Positions 7,657 through 15,879 of a stretch of DNA of 36,038 nt are shown in pieces. Source of the DNA: Hyphomicrobiales bacterium (GTDB lineage: Bacteria > Pseudomonadota > Alphaproteobacteria > Rhizobiales > Aestuariivirgaceae); the NCBI GenBank assembly GCA_025359265.1, contig JANYHB010000011.1, positions 1-36,038 of the forward strand, given 5' to 3'. The first letter of the stretch is position 1. Every line of letters starts with the position of its first letter. The position numbers and the translations under genes are program-made. The notes under the pieces are model-generated. The model saw only the letters and a list, made by a program, of their open reading frames with translations, was not told the origin of the DNA and made no database searches.

Positions 7657-8031
7657 ATGGTTAGTTGTTTGCTGGTTGATCAGAATGGTAGCGAGCGCTC
7701 GCGTTTGGCGAAAATTCTCGACGGTTTGGGCTTTGAATGTTCAGAGAGTGACCACTTGGATCAGGCCGTTAGATTTGCGCAAGCCAGCATGCCAGAGCTG
7801 ATCTTATGCAACGCGTCGGAACAAACGCCCGCCCAAGAATTTCTGCGCCTCGTCAAAGGCGGGGGCCTGCAACAGCTTCAGCCGGTCGTCATATTTTATG
7901 CGGATGCACCCAAGATGGACGCCATGGGTGCTTCTATTTTGGCGGGCGCCAGCGATTTCCTCATCCAGCCGTTTGACGACAGAATTTTGAAATTCAAGTT
8001 AGAACAGGCGGGCTTTAAGCTGGCGGCCTAA
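7657..8031 (+). CDS. Degenerate single-domain response-regulator receiver
   Basis: This 124-residue stand-alone CheY-like domain starts LLVDQN, keeping one of the two acidic metal-site residues. The strand that normally ends in the phosphoacceptor Asp reads PELILCNASEQTP, so Asn52 replaces Asp. The conserved Lys of the KPF motif is Gln104 in DFLIQPFDD, and the Thr/Ser switch position is also lost. It therefore probably does not accept phosphate and may act as a constitutive protein-interaction module. It precedes a DUF2336 gene by about 90 bases and follows CtrA/CcrM sites. The start follows GGGTGGATC. Confidence 0.85.
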   Translation: MVSCLLVDQNGSERSRLAKILDGLGFECSESDHLDQAVRFAQASMPELILCNASEQTPAQEFLRLVKGGGLQQLQPVVIFYADAPKMDAMGASILAGASDFLIQPFDDRILKFKLEQAGFKLAA

Positions 8032-8120
8032 ATTTTATCGCAAACGACCAGGCATGGTGAACAGATTGTTAAGTCTTGGCGCTTAACTCTTTAAGTCATG
8101 GTCCGTTAGGTTTTTTGTTC

Positions 8121-9287
8121 ATGGCTCTTCCTGCGATAATCGGTTTGGACGTTTCAGTATTTGAGGGTGTTCTTGCCGTGGGCGATGTGGACGCCCGAAC
8201 AGCGCTTGCACGCCAGTTGGCCGCTTTAATATGTGATCCTGAAACTCCCAATATTGAAATCAAACAAGCTACGCCAGTAGTTTTGCGGATGACACTGGAT
8301 CCCGATAAGCAGGTGAGACTTGCCTTGGCGGAAGAACTGCATCTTGACGGGCGCTTGTCAGCCGATGTCGCTTTTGCCGTTGTGGCAGATGAAGATGATA
8401 TCGCTTTGCCGTTTCTGATGCGCACACAGGCGTTGAATGCTGCGCTTTTGCTGGCCATTTTGAAAATTGGTGATGAGCCGCGTCAGGCGGTCATCGCAGC
8501 ACGGCCAGATGTGAGCCCAGAATCTGCCGCTTACATCATTAAATCGGGCAGCCTTGCCGCCGTGCTTGCACTATTTGACAATGCAGTAGTCACCATTGAG
8601 CCTGGAGACTGCCGCACACTTTATAATCGCTTTAGCCAATCACAGGACATGGTGGAGCGTCTCCTCAAACGTGACGACCTGCCTCTTGATGTGCGCATTA
8701 CCCAAGCGCGACGTGCGGCACAGCGCATGCGTCAGATGATGGCGGAACGCGGCTGGATGCCTGCCAATGATGCGGTTGAGCTGTGCTCTGAAGCAGAAGA
8801 CAATGCATTGATGCAAGTTCTTATCGATGCCACGCCTAAAGAGCGCTCCGAGGCAATGGTATTCTTGGCTTCCAAAAAAATGCTAACCGCCGCGTTGATT
8901 TTGCGTGCCGCCGCCATTGGGCAGATGAGTGTGGTAGAAGCGGCTTTGGCCCACCTTTCTGGCAGTGTTCAGCAGCGCACCGCCTCATTGATGTATGCTT
9001 CGGGCACTGGTGCTTTCAAATCAGTATTTCGGAAGTCAAGTTTGCCACAAAATTGCTATGGCATTTTACGCGCTGCATGCGACGTGGTGATTGATATGCG
9101 CGAAGAGGGCATGGACATCACTTCATCTGATTTTGGTGCGCGTATGTTGGAAGCTTTGATGACGCGCTATGAAGCCATGGATTCAACCGAACGCGCCAAA
9201 CAAATTGAGTATCTGGGGCGTTATGGCGAAGATAAGATACGCAAAGTAGCGAAGCGTCTGAAAGCTGATTTGGTTCGCGCGGCTTAA
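8121..9287 (+). CDS. DUF2336 domain-containing protein
   Basis: This 388-residue, mostly alpha-helical protein has Leu/Ala-rich HEAT-like repeats in the first half (for example DPDKQVRLALAEELH) and the DUF2336 signature ARRAAQRMRQMMAERGW around the middle. The family is found in alphaproteobacteria, often beside signalling or receiver proteins, and has no settled biochemical role. There is no signal peptide or membrane helix, so it should be cytoplasmic. ATG 8121 was chosen over an in-frame TTG at 8076. Three TTAA half-sites lie in the gap (8069, 8083, 8091) but none has the N7 spacing of CtrA. Partnership with the receiver-like protein is inferred from adjacency. Confidence 0.8.
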   Translation: MALPAIIGLDVSVFEGVLAVGDVDARTALARQLAALICDPETPNIEIKQATPVVLRMTLDPDKQVRLALAEELHLDGRLSADVAFAVVADEDDIALPFLMRTQALNAALLLAILKIGDEPRQAVIAARPDVSPESAAYIIKSGSLAAVLALFDNAVVTIEPGDCRTLYNRFSQSQDMVERLLKRDDLPLDVRITQARRAAQRMRQMMAERGWMPANDAVELCSEAEDNALMQVLIDATPKERSEAMVFLASKKMLTAALILRAAAIGQMSVVEAALAHLSGSVQQRTASLMYASGTGAFKSVFRKSSLPQNCYGILRAACDVVIDMREEGMDITSSDFGARMLEALMTRYEAMDSTERAKQIEYLGRYGEDKIRKVAKRLKADLVRAA

Positions 9288-9394
9288 AGTCGTTTTTGTT
9301 CCATCACATTAAATTGTTTCGATTGGCCACAAGTTAGATTGGCGGAATTTGTGCGAAACTGTAAAAGCTGCGCGTGAACTGCGGAGGTTTTGAC

Positions 9395-10336
9395 ATGCTT
9401 AACATCGGAAGAAATTATGTGGTGGTTGATCGACGCAAGTTTCTGGCGGGTGCGGCGGCCCTCGTGGCCACGGGATTACTTTCCAAGAATGCCTTTGCGT
9501 TAGCCGAGCAATACTGGTTTGAACAGGGCGCCTATACCGTAACTGTCGTTAGTGATGGTGAGTTAGTGTTGCCCCTTGCGGTGTTTCCTGATGCAAATCC
9601 GGAAGAATTGGCAAAGTTGCTTGGTGAAATGGCAAAAGACAATAACTTTCATGCACAAGCCAACCCGATTTTGTTAGAATCCGATGCGGACACCATTCTG
9701 ATTGATACGGGTTCTGGCAGCGGTTACCAACCTACTGCTGGCAAGGTAATAGAAAGTTTGAAATTGGCTGATGTTGAAGCGGAAGCGGTAACAAAAGTGA
9801 TTTTCACTCACGCGCACCCCGATCATTGCTGGGGTACTGTTGGTGCCGATGGAAAATTGATTTTTCCGAATGCAAGCTTCTTCATGGCAGAGACTGAATG
9901 GAATTTTTGGACTGCCAAAGACCTGGCGAGCAAAATGCCCTCCGCCATGGAAGGTATGGTGAAGGGCACGCAAGCTCAGCTTGCTGCGCTGGATGGCAAA
10001 ATCAAATTATTTAAACCCGGCGCGGAAGTTGTGCCCGGAATTATTGCCATCGATACGGCAGGTCACACGCCGGGCCACGTTTCTTTCGAATTGGCGGGGG
10101 ATGATGGGTTAATCATCACCGGGGATGCTATCATAAACCCAAACGTGTTCTTTGCGCATCCTGAGTGGAAATTCGCTTATGATGCAGACAGTGATACCGC
10201 TGTAAAAAATCGTCGCAAGCTGTTGGAGATGGCTTCTGAAGGAAAAAAACGTTTGTTGGGTTTCCATTGGCCTTACCCTGGTGTTGGACATGTTGAGGAA
10301 GGTGGCGAAGGCAAATATCGCTATGTGCCGGTTTAG
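9395..10336 (+). CDS. Tat-exported MBL-fold metallohydrolase
   Basis: This 313-residue metallo-beta-lactamase-fold enzyme has a twin-arginine signal (DRRKFLAGAAALVATGLL, residues 12-29), so it folds in the cytoplasm and works in the periplasm. Metal ligands are visible: THAHPDH (His139, His141, Asp143, His144), His224 in AGHTPGH, Asp244 in TGDA, and a late His291 in GFHWPYPGVGH. The arrangement resembles the methyl-parathion-hydrolase/lactonase-like group of dinuclear zinc enzymes; the natural substrate is unknown. GGAGG lies 7 bases before ATG 9395, which decides the start over a GTG at 9374. It ends 8 bases from the convergent NAD kinase gene. Confidence 0.9.
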   Translation: MLNIGRNYVVVDRRKFLAGAAALVATGLLSKNAFALAEQYWFEQGAYTVTVVSDGELVLPLAVFPDANPEELAKLLGEMAKDNNFHAQANPILLESDADTILIDTGSGSGYQPTAGKVIESLKLADVEAEAVTKVIFTHAHPDHCWGTVGADGKLIFPNASFFMAETEWNFWTAKDLASKMPSAMEGMVKGTQAQLAALDGKIKLFKPGAEVVPGIIAIDTAGHTPGHVSFELAGDDGLIITGDAIINPNVFFAHPEWKFAYDADSDTAVKNRRKLLEMASEGKKRLLGFHWPYPGVGHVEEGGEGKYRYVPV

Positions 10337-10344
10337 GCGCAGCG

Positions 10345-11112
10345 TTATATTTTAAATTGTTCATTCAATACCCGTTCCGCCAGGCTGTGGTCGGGGTCAA
10401 ACAACATTTTCACGCCGAGTTTTTTATATTCTGCGATTTCCACCTTAACCACATGGCGCACTTCGTCGTGATCGGCTACGGCGGCCACCGGGCGCTTGTC
10501 TTGCTCTAGCACTTCAACACTTACTTTGGCGCCGTTGGGCAGAATAGCGCCCAGCCAGCGGCGCGGGCGAAACACGCTTATTGGGGTTAAAGCCAACAAG
10601 GGTGATCCCACCGGTAAAATTGGTCCGTGTGCAGATAAATTATAAGCTGTTGAGCCCACCGGCGTGGACACAATAAGGCCGTCACAGATCATCTCTTCCA
10701 AGCGTGTGCGGCCATCCACTGCCAACTTTAGTTTTGCGGCTTGTGATCTTTGCCGCAGAAAAGAAACTTCATTGAAAGCCAGGCGCTCGTGCTTCTTGCC
10801 ATCAGCGGTATATGCCACCATTCGCAAGGGCCGGATTAGGGTATCTTCGGCCGCGCGTAATCGATCAAGTAGTGTTGTTTCCGAGAAGTCATTCATCAGA
10901 AAACCAACAGAGCCACGGTTCATGCCATAAACTGGCAGGCCGGATTTCAAACAGCTGTGCAACGCCTGCAACATCAAACCATCGCCGCCCAAAGCCACCA
11001 ACACGTCAGCCTTATCAATTGCGACATGACCGTAGCGCTTGGTCAAAGCTTTAAGAGCACGCTTTGCGGCGGGAGCTTCGGAAGCCAAAAAGGAGATGTG
11101 CGTAAAATTCAT
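10345..11112 (-). CDS. nadK: NAD kinase
   Basis: This 255-residue ATP-NAD kinase phosphorylates NAD to NADP in the cytoplasm. The GGDG motif is at residues 42-45 (VALGGDGLMLQAL), followed by GMNRGSVGFLMN, the substrate-binding NE pair in AFNEVSFLR (114-115) and the C-terminal DGLIVSTPVGSTAYN loop. Length and order match the compact alphaproteobacterial form. It is transcribed divergently from the DUF1636/cobU genes, with about 70 bases between start codons, and convergently to the MBL-fold gene. Confidence 0.95.
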   Translation of the reverse strand: MNFTHISFLASEAPAAKRALKALTKRYGHVAIDKADVLVALGGDGLMLQALHSCLKSGLPVYGMNRGSVGFLMNDFSETTLLDRLRAAEDTLIRPLRMVAYTADGKKHERLAFNEVSFLRQRSQAAKLKLAVDGRTRLEEMICDGLIVSTPVGSTAYNLSAHGPILPVGSPLLALTPISVFRPRRWLGAILPNGAKVSVEVLEQDKRPVAAVADHDEVRHVVKVEIAEYKKLGVKMLFDPDHSLAERVLNEQFKI

Positions 11113-11180
11113 ATGTTACCGTTTGTGGGGATGGGCTATCACGCCCACGATAACACCGAATGAAGGCTTGTAAACCACCG

Positions 11181-11567
11181 ATGAGACGGCTTGTACTTTG
11201 CACCACTTGTAAATTTTCTGCCGAAAGCAAACTAGGGCCAGATGGGCGAACCGGCGGCGAAACATTATTTGCCGCCATGCAAGCGGTTTTGCTGCGCCAA
11301 GGGCGAGATGACGTTGCCATAGAACCACAAGCCTGTCTGTGGAACTGCACGCTGCCTTGCAGCGTGGTGATTCAGGATGATGCGCGGTATTCTTATATCA
11401 CCGGAGGAAATAGGCCGGATGAGGAACAGGCCGAAGCCATTTTGCAATGGTTTGACGCGCATGGCGCAACGCCAGACGGCCAAGTGCCGTTCAAGCAATG
11501 GCCGAAGAAAATGCGCGGCCACTTTATTGCGCGCTTGCCACCTCAGAAACTGAGCAAACCAGCGTGA
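11181..11567 (+). CDS. DUF1636 Cys-rich (ferredoxin-like) protein in the cob cluster
   Basis: This 128-residue protein has Cys7 and Cys10 in LVLCTTCKFS and Cys52, Cys56 and Cys60 in ACLWNCTLPCSVV, the pattern of the DUF1636 family. The family is found mainly in cobalamin gene clusters and looks like a thioredoxin-fold [2Fe-2S] ferredoxin. A redox or metal-handling role in corrin synthesis is inferred only from this context. Its TGA overlaps the GTG start of cobU. ATG 11181 places the first CxxC at the usual distance; ATG 11160 is an alternative that adds seven residues. Neither has a good SD. Confidence 0.85.
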   Translation: MRRLVLCTTCKFSAESKLGPDGRTGGETLFAAMQAVLLRQGRDDVAIEPQACLWNCTLPCSVVIQDDARYSYITGGNRPDEEQAEAILQWFDAHGATPDGQVPFKQWPKKMRGHFIARLPPQKLSKPA

Positions 11568-12067
11568 ATGTAACGCTGGTTTTAGGCGGTGCGCGCAGCG
11601 GCAAAAGCCGCTTTGCGGAGAGCCTATGCAAAGTTCCGCGCATCTACATCGCCACAGCGCAAGCCTTTGACGAAGAGATGACACAGCGTATTGCCAAGCA
11701 CCGCGTTGATCGCGGAGAGCAATGGACCACCATTGAAGCACCGCTGGATTTGGGGGGCGCAATCAAATGCAGCACTGGGGATATTATAGTGGATTGCCTC
11801 ACGCTGTGGCTGACTAATCTCGTGATGAAGGAGAAGGATGTTGAGCACGAAGTTCTGGCACTCGTTGAAGTGCTTCAACAGTCAACCAACAAAATCATCA
11901 TCGTCTCAAATGAATTGGGCCTTGGGCTGGTTCCAGAACAAGGCTTATCTCGGCGCTTTCGTGATCAGCATGGGTTGATGAACCAGCGCGTGGCTGCTGC
12001 TGCACAGTGCATGGTGTTTATGGTGGCGGGAATCGCCCAAGTGTTCAAAGGGCGATTGCCAAAATAG
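11564..12067 (+). CDS. cobU: Adenosylcobinamide kinase / adenosylcobinamide-phosphate guanylyltransferase
   Basis: This 167-residue bifunctional enzyme phosphorylates adenosylcobinamide and transfers GMP, preparing the nucleotide loop of vitamin B12. The Walker A loop is at the N-terminus (LVLGGARSGKSRFAE), followed by HRVDRGEQW with the guanylylated region, DCLTLWLTNL, and SNELGLGLVPE. The start is a GTG overlapping the DUF1636 stop (GTGA); the in-frame ATG far upstream would add about 22 unconserved residues. Its 3' end overlaps the convergent cobD gene by 23 bases. Confidence 0.93.
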   Translation: MNVTLVLGGARSGKSRFAESLCKVPRIYIATAQAFDEEMTQRIAKHRVDRGEQWTTIEAPLDLGGAIKCSTGDIIVDCLTLWLTNLVMKEKDVEHEVLALVEVLQQSTNKIIIVSNELGLGLVPEQGLSRRFRDQHGLMNQRVAAAAQCMVFMVAGIAQVFKGRLPK

Positions 12068-12992
12068 CGCCCACAAGCAAAAGCAAAGCCATGGCATTGT
12101 GGAAAAGGCTCAAGCCATCAGCCACATCTTTTTCATCTCGCGCTTTTCTTCCGTTGCCCATCTCGGGCAGATCAATAATTTTACCGCCGTAATAACGCGC
12201 ACCGCCGAATTGCAAACCAAGGGCGCCTGCCATGGCCGCTTCAGGCCAACCGGCGTTTGGGGAATTGTGCTTGGCCGCATCACGCCGCATCGTTCGCCAT
12301 GCGTTATGCAGCCGTTGTTTATCATGAGTGAGGGCCGCAAGCGTGAATAATGCTCCGGTCAATCGTGATGCTGGCAAATTGATCAAATCGTCGAAACGCG
12401 CGGCGGCCCAACCGAAGTTGAGATGTTTTTCGGACTTATGACCGATCATCGAATCGGCGGTGTTGATCGCCTTGTAAGCTACCAGTCCGGGCAGACCGAG
12501 AACGGCATACCAAAGCACAGGTGCCACCACGCCATCCGACGCATTCTCCGCCAGTGTTTCAAGCGCTGCTGTGGCAACACCGCTTTGATCCAAAGCTTTT
12601 GTATCTCTGCCGACAATCTTGCTCACTGCAGCGCGGGCATCTGCGAGCGAATGCGGTAGTACATCGGCGACAGCCTGTACATGACTGCTCAAAGATTTCT
12701 GTGCGATGAAGGCCGTGGCGATCACAATGTTTAAAACCCAGCCATATGGGAGCAGTGCCAACAATCGCGAAATCGCGTAGGCGGGCAGGGCGCAACAAAC
12801 GATAAGAGCAACCAGCGCCAAAACGCCATTGATGCGGTTGCTGTTAGGTGTTGCATCGGGGTCATTAAGTCCATCATCGAGATAGGTTATCAACGCGCCC
12901 ATCCACTGTACCGGATGGCCGATGCGGTGCTGCAAGGCGGCGGGGTAACCTAAAAATCCTTCAACGAGCAGGGCGATCGATGCAAGGGCCAT
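12045..12992 (-). CDS. cobD: Adenosylcobinamide-phosphate synthase (CbiB/CobD)
   Basis: This 315-residue polytopic membrane protein attaches (R)-1-amino-2-propanol (or its phosphate) to adenosylcobyric acid. Recognised segments are EGFLGYPAALQHRIGHPVQWMG, ALETLAENASDGVVAPVLWY, the NTADSMIGHKSEKHLNFGWAAAR region (quoted in part) and GWPEAAMAGALG. The start at 12992 lies 5 bases downstream of the cobQ stop; an upstream frame extension inside cobQ was rejected. It is last in the cobA-cobB-cobQ-cobD run. Its final codons overlap the end of cobU on the other strand. Confidence 0.93.
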   Translation of the reverse strand: MALASIALLVEGFLGYPAALQHRIGHPVQWMGALITYLDDGLNDPDATPNSNRINGVLALVALIVCCALPAYAISRLLALLPYGWVLNIVIATAFIAQKSLSSHVQAVADVLPHSLADARAAVSKIVGRDTKALDQSGVATAALETLAENASDGVVAPVLWYAVLGLPGLVAYKAINTADSMIGHKSEKHLNFGWAAARFDDLINLPASRLTGALFTLAALTHDKQRLHNAWRTMRRDAAKHNSPNAGWPEAAMAGALGLQFGGARYYGGKIIDLPEMGNGRKARDEKDVADGLSLFHNAMALLLLVGAILAIAL

Positions 12993-12997
12993 GCTGT

Positions 12998-14464
12998 TCA
13001 CTTCGGTATGCCCGCAAGAGCTAGAATCTGATCGATCGCTAAATGCTTTTCCAAATGCGTTGCTAGGGCATCGAGCGTTTGCTCGATGGTTTTTTCGTAG
13101 GCAAAGACCGACGCGGCAGCGCCGAGTGACTTTAACCAAGCATGGCGGAAGCCATCAGCGCTGAAGCAGCCGTGCAGATAAGTGCCATTCACCAATCCGT
13201 CAGGGCTGGTTGCACCCTCTGGCCCATTGGCGGTTTGGGCAAAAGGTCTGGCCCGGTCAGGACCCTTGGTTTCGCCCAAATGGATTTCATAGGCGCGGAT
13301 CGACTGGCCCGATAAACTGTGGATTGCTTGCGTGGCAACGGTGGTTTTCTCTAGCAGCAATGTGGTTTCAACGTTCAGGAGGCCAAGCCCTGCGACGACG
13401 CTGGGAATGCCTTCCAAGCCTTCTTCGTCGCGGATCAGTTTGCCCAGCATTTGATAACCGCCACACAGGCCCAGCACGCGGCCCCCGCGACGACGATGGG
13501 CAAGCAGGTCAATGTCCCAGCCTGTGGCGCGCAATGTGGCCAGGTCCGCGATGGTGGATTTACTGCCTGGGATGATGACAAGATTGGTATCGCCCGGAAT
13601 GGGTTGGCTGGGATTCAAGAACTCCAGCGCCACGCCATGTTCTTGGCGTAACGGATCCAGATCGTCAAAGTTGGCAATGCGCGGCAATTTGAGTACACAG
13701 ATTTTCAAGCCGTTCGAATTTGATTTAGCCATTTCTGCCAAAGCCATTGCATCTTCGGCGGGCAGTTTAGCAGCGTCGGCAAAATACGGCACGACGCCGA
13801 GGCACGGCATGGCCAAGCGGCTTTCGAGGAAAGTTCTTGCCTCATCAAACAGTTGGGCATCGCCATGGAACTTATTGATCATGAACCCTTTTATGAGTTT
13901 TTGATCTGCCTCCATCAGTACCGCCAACGTGCCGACCAGCGAAGCAATCACCCCGCCGCGATGGATGTCTCCGATTAAAATGGCAGGAATGCCGGCGGCG
14001 GATGCAAAACCGAGGTTGGCCAAATCGCCTTCGCGTAAATTTGTTTCAGCTGGGCTGCCTGCACCTTCAACCAAGATCACCTCATGCAATGAGGCCAAAT
14101 GTTGAAAACTTTCCAAAATTGCCGGCATAAATCGCTGTCTGGCGGCGAAGAATTGCTTGGCCGGCATCGTTGCCACCCTTTGGCCCTGCACGATGACTTG
14201 GGCGCCGGTTTCATGCTCTGGTTTCAACAAGATAGGGTTCATGTGTACGCTGGGTGAAAGGCCTGCCGCACGCGCTTGCAGGGCTTGTGCGCGGCCGATT
14301 TCGCCGCCCTCGACGGCGACAGCGGCGTTGTTCGACATGTTTTGTGGTTTGAAAGGGGCCACAGAAATGCCACGCAAACGCAATGCCCGGCATAAACCAG
14401 CGACGATGAGGCTTTTACCGACGTCCGAGCCCGTGCCAAGGAACATGAGGGCTTTGGCCGTCAT
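12998..14464 (-). CDS. cobQ: Cobyric acid synthase
   Basis: This 488-residue glutamine-dependent amidotransferase amidates the b, d, e and g side chains of adenosylcobyrinic acid a,c-diamide. The N-terminal synthetase domain has the P-loop FLGTGSDVGKSLIVAG and FKPQNMSNN. The C-terminal glutaminase has the nucleophile elbow LGLCGGYQMLG and the catalytic His in NGTYLHGCF. Its ATG overlaps the cobB stop (ATGA), and the next gene, cobD, starts 5 bases after its TGA, so the block is one operon. Confidence 0.95.
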   Translation of the reverse strand: MTAKALMFLGTGSDVGKSLIVAGLCRALRLRGISVAPFKPQNMSNNAAVAVEGGEIGRAQALQARAAGLSPSVHMNPILLKPEHETGAQVIVQGQRVATMPAKQFFAARQRFMPAILESFQHLASLHEVILVEGAGSPAETNLREGDLANLGFASAAGIPAILIGDIHRGGVIASLVGTLAVLMEADQKLIKGFMINKFHGDAQLFDEARTFLESRLAMPCLGVVPYFADAAKLPAEDAMALAEMAKSNSNGLKICVLKLPRIANFDDLDPLRQEHGVALEFLNPSQPIPGDTNLVIIPGSKSTIADLATLRATGWDIDLLAHRRRGGRVLGLCGGYQMLGKLIRDEEGLEGIPSVVAGLGLLNVETTLLLEKTTVATQAIHSLSGQSIRAYEIHLGETKGPDRARPFAQTANGPEGATSPDGLVNGTYLHGCFSADGFRHAWLKSLGAAASVFAYEKTIEQTLDALATHLEKHLAIDQILALAGIPK

Positions 14465-15879
14465 GGTGCCGCGCTGATGATATGGGCGTAGGAACCCATA
14501 ACGTTTCCAATGCGTTGGCCTATTGGGCCCACATCGTTGCCTGCCGCATCAAGGGCGTAAAAAAGCGGATCGCCGCGATTTTCAGACGCAATGGTTGAAT
14601 AGTGAAACTCATGGCCCCTTAGAGGTTGATTCCAAGGCCCTGTGAGCGGTTTCAACTGGCGATAGCCCAAATGCAGCTGGCGCTTGGCAAAGCTTGTGGT
14701 GAGCGGCAAAAGGCCAGCCATGGCATGGCGCTGGCCGTTGGCATCAATCAGCCCATCTCCCAGCACCATATAGCCCCCGCATTCACCATAAACCACGCCT
14801 TTAAAGCTTCGAATGCCATCTAAAAAGCTTCGATTTGATGTGAGTTTGGTGACATGAAGTTCTGGGTATCCACCAGGGAGGAAGACGGCATCCGCGGCTG
14901 GCGGTGGCTCATCGGCCAACGGCGAAAAGAATTTGAATTCCGCGCCCTGTTTGCGCCAATCTTGCAACATATGTGGGTAAGCGAAGCTAAAAGCCGGATC
15001 TTGAGCGACGGCGATGGTTTGCCCCAAGGGCGACAGAAGCATTCGGCTCGAATTATCACCTTTTTTAAGGTGAACTGCTGATTCGTGAATCATGTCAAGA
15101 ATTGTTTCACGGGAAACTCCTGAGGCCGCAAGTTCAATAAACGTCTCAAGCTGTTGATTTTCTTGTGCTTGCACCAATCCAAGGTGCCGCGAGGGCAAAT
15201 TGAGTGAGTCAATCTGGCGCAGGGCACCGAATATCTGAACGCTCATAGCATGATGATTATCGCGAAAACAGGAATCAGAGTTCCGGCTGAGCGTTACTGC
15301 ATCGCCATGGATTCCCGCTTTCGTGGCAATGACTGGCGAGAGAGTGGGAATGGCAGATGAAAGTGCGGAACGCAGAATTTGCTCATGCCGATCGCTGGCT
15401 ACACGGTTCAGGATAACGCCCGCGATTTTTACGTCTTGTCTGAAATTGGTGAAGCCGTGCACCAGCGCTGCAATGGATTGAGCTTGGCGCGAAGCGTCGA
15501 TGACCAGTATGATGGGCAATTCCAAAGCGGCCGCCAAATCTGCGGTGGAACCCTTGGCCCCTTGCGGGCCATCAAATAATCCCATGACACCTTCGATGAT
15601 CAGGAGATCTGCTTCAGCGGAATGGATCTGGGCGCTGTGCAACACCGCAGCTTCGCCCATGGCCCAATAATCCAAATTTATGCAGGGCTTTGCGGTTGCG
15701 GCGGCATGGAAGCCAGGGTCTATGTAGTCGGGACCGGCTTTGGCTGAAATAACGTTCAGCCCACGATTCTTCAGTGCACGGAGCAAACCCAAAGTTACCA
15801 AGGTTTTGCCGCTGCCGGAATGTGGCGCGGCGATGATTAACCCTTTAGCCAATCCGGTTGGCCCTGAGTGCGGGAGCAT
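14461..15879 (-). CDS. cobB: Cobyrinic acid a,c-diamide synthase
   Basis: This enzyme of about 472 residues amidates the a and c carboxylates of (hydrogeno)cobyrinic acid using glutamine and ATP. The P-loop APHSGSGKTLVTLGLLRAL is followed by AGPDYIDPGFH. The glutaminase domain has the VYGECGGYMVLG elbow and GHEFHYS. ATG 15879 overlaps the end of cobA by 35 bases; a TTG at 15852 (giving MAKGLIIAAPHS) overlaps by only 8 bases and would match the usual short N-terminus better, so the start is uncertain. The longest open frame, up to 16044, runs deep into cobA and was rejected. Confidence 0.92.
   Translation of the reverse strand: MLPHSGPTGLAKGLIIAAPHSGSGKTLVTLGLLRALKNRGLNVISAKAGPDYIDPGFHAAATAKPCINLDYWAMGEAAVLHSAQIHSAEADLLIIEGVMGLFDGPQGAKGSTADLAAALELPIILVIDASRQAQSIAALVHGFTNFRQDVKIAGVILNRVASDRHEQILRSALSSAIPTLSPVIATKAGIHGDAVTLSRNSDSCFRDNHHAMSVQIFGALRQIDSLNLPSRHLGLVQAQENQQLETFIELAASGVSRETILDMIHESAVHLKKGDNSSRMLLSPLGQTIAVAQDPAFSFAYPHMLQDWRKQGAEFKFFSPLADEPPPAADAVFLPGGYPELHVTKLTSNRSFLDGIRSFKGVVYGECGGYMVLGDGLIDANGQRHAMAGLLPLTTSFAKRQLHLGYRQLKPLTGPWNQPLRGHEFHYSTIASENRGDPLFYALDAAGNDVGPIGQRIGNVMGSYAHIISAAP

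Noticed and set aside
8069-8094. Cluster of TTAA sites before the DUF2336 gene as a CtrA box
   Set aside because: Spacings are 10 and 4 bases instead of 7, so it does not meet the CtrA consensus, unlike the site at 7585.
11113-11180. Possible cobalamin riboswitch between nadK and the DUF1636 gene
   Set aside because: The gap is under 70 bases, and no B12-box-like sequence or large fold is visible; a riboswitch aptamer would not fit. The cobA-cbiD gap is even shorter.
12993-13139. Long N-terminal extension of cobD
   Set aside because: The added residues come from out-of-frame cobQ sequence and do not resemble the CbiB family; ATG 12992 gives the normal length.
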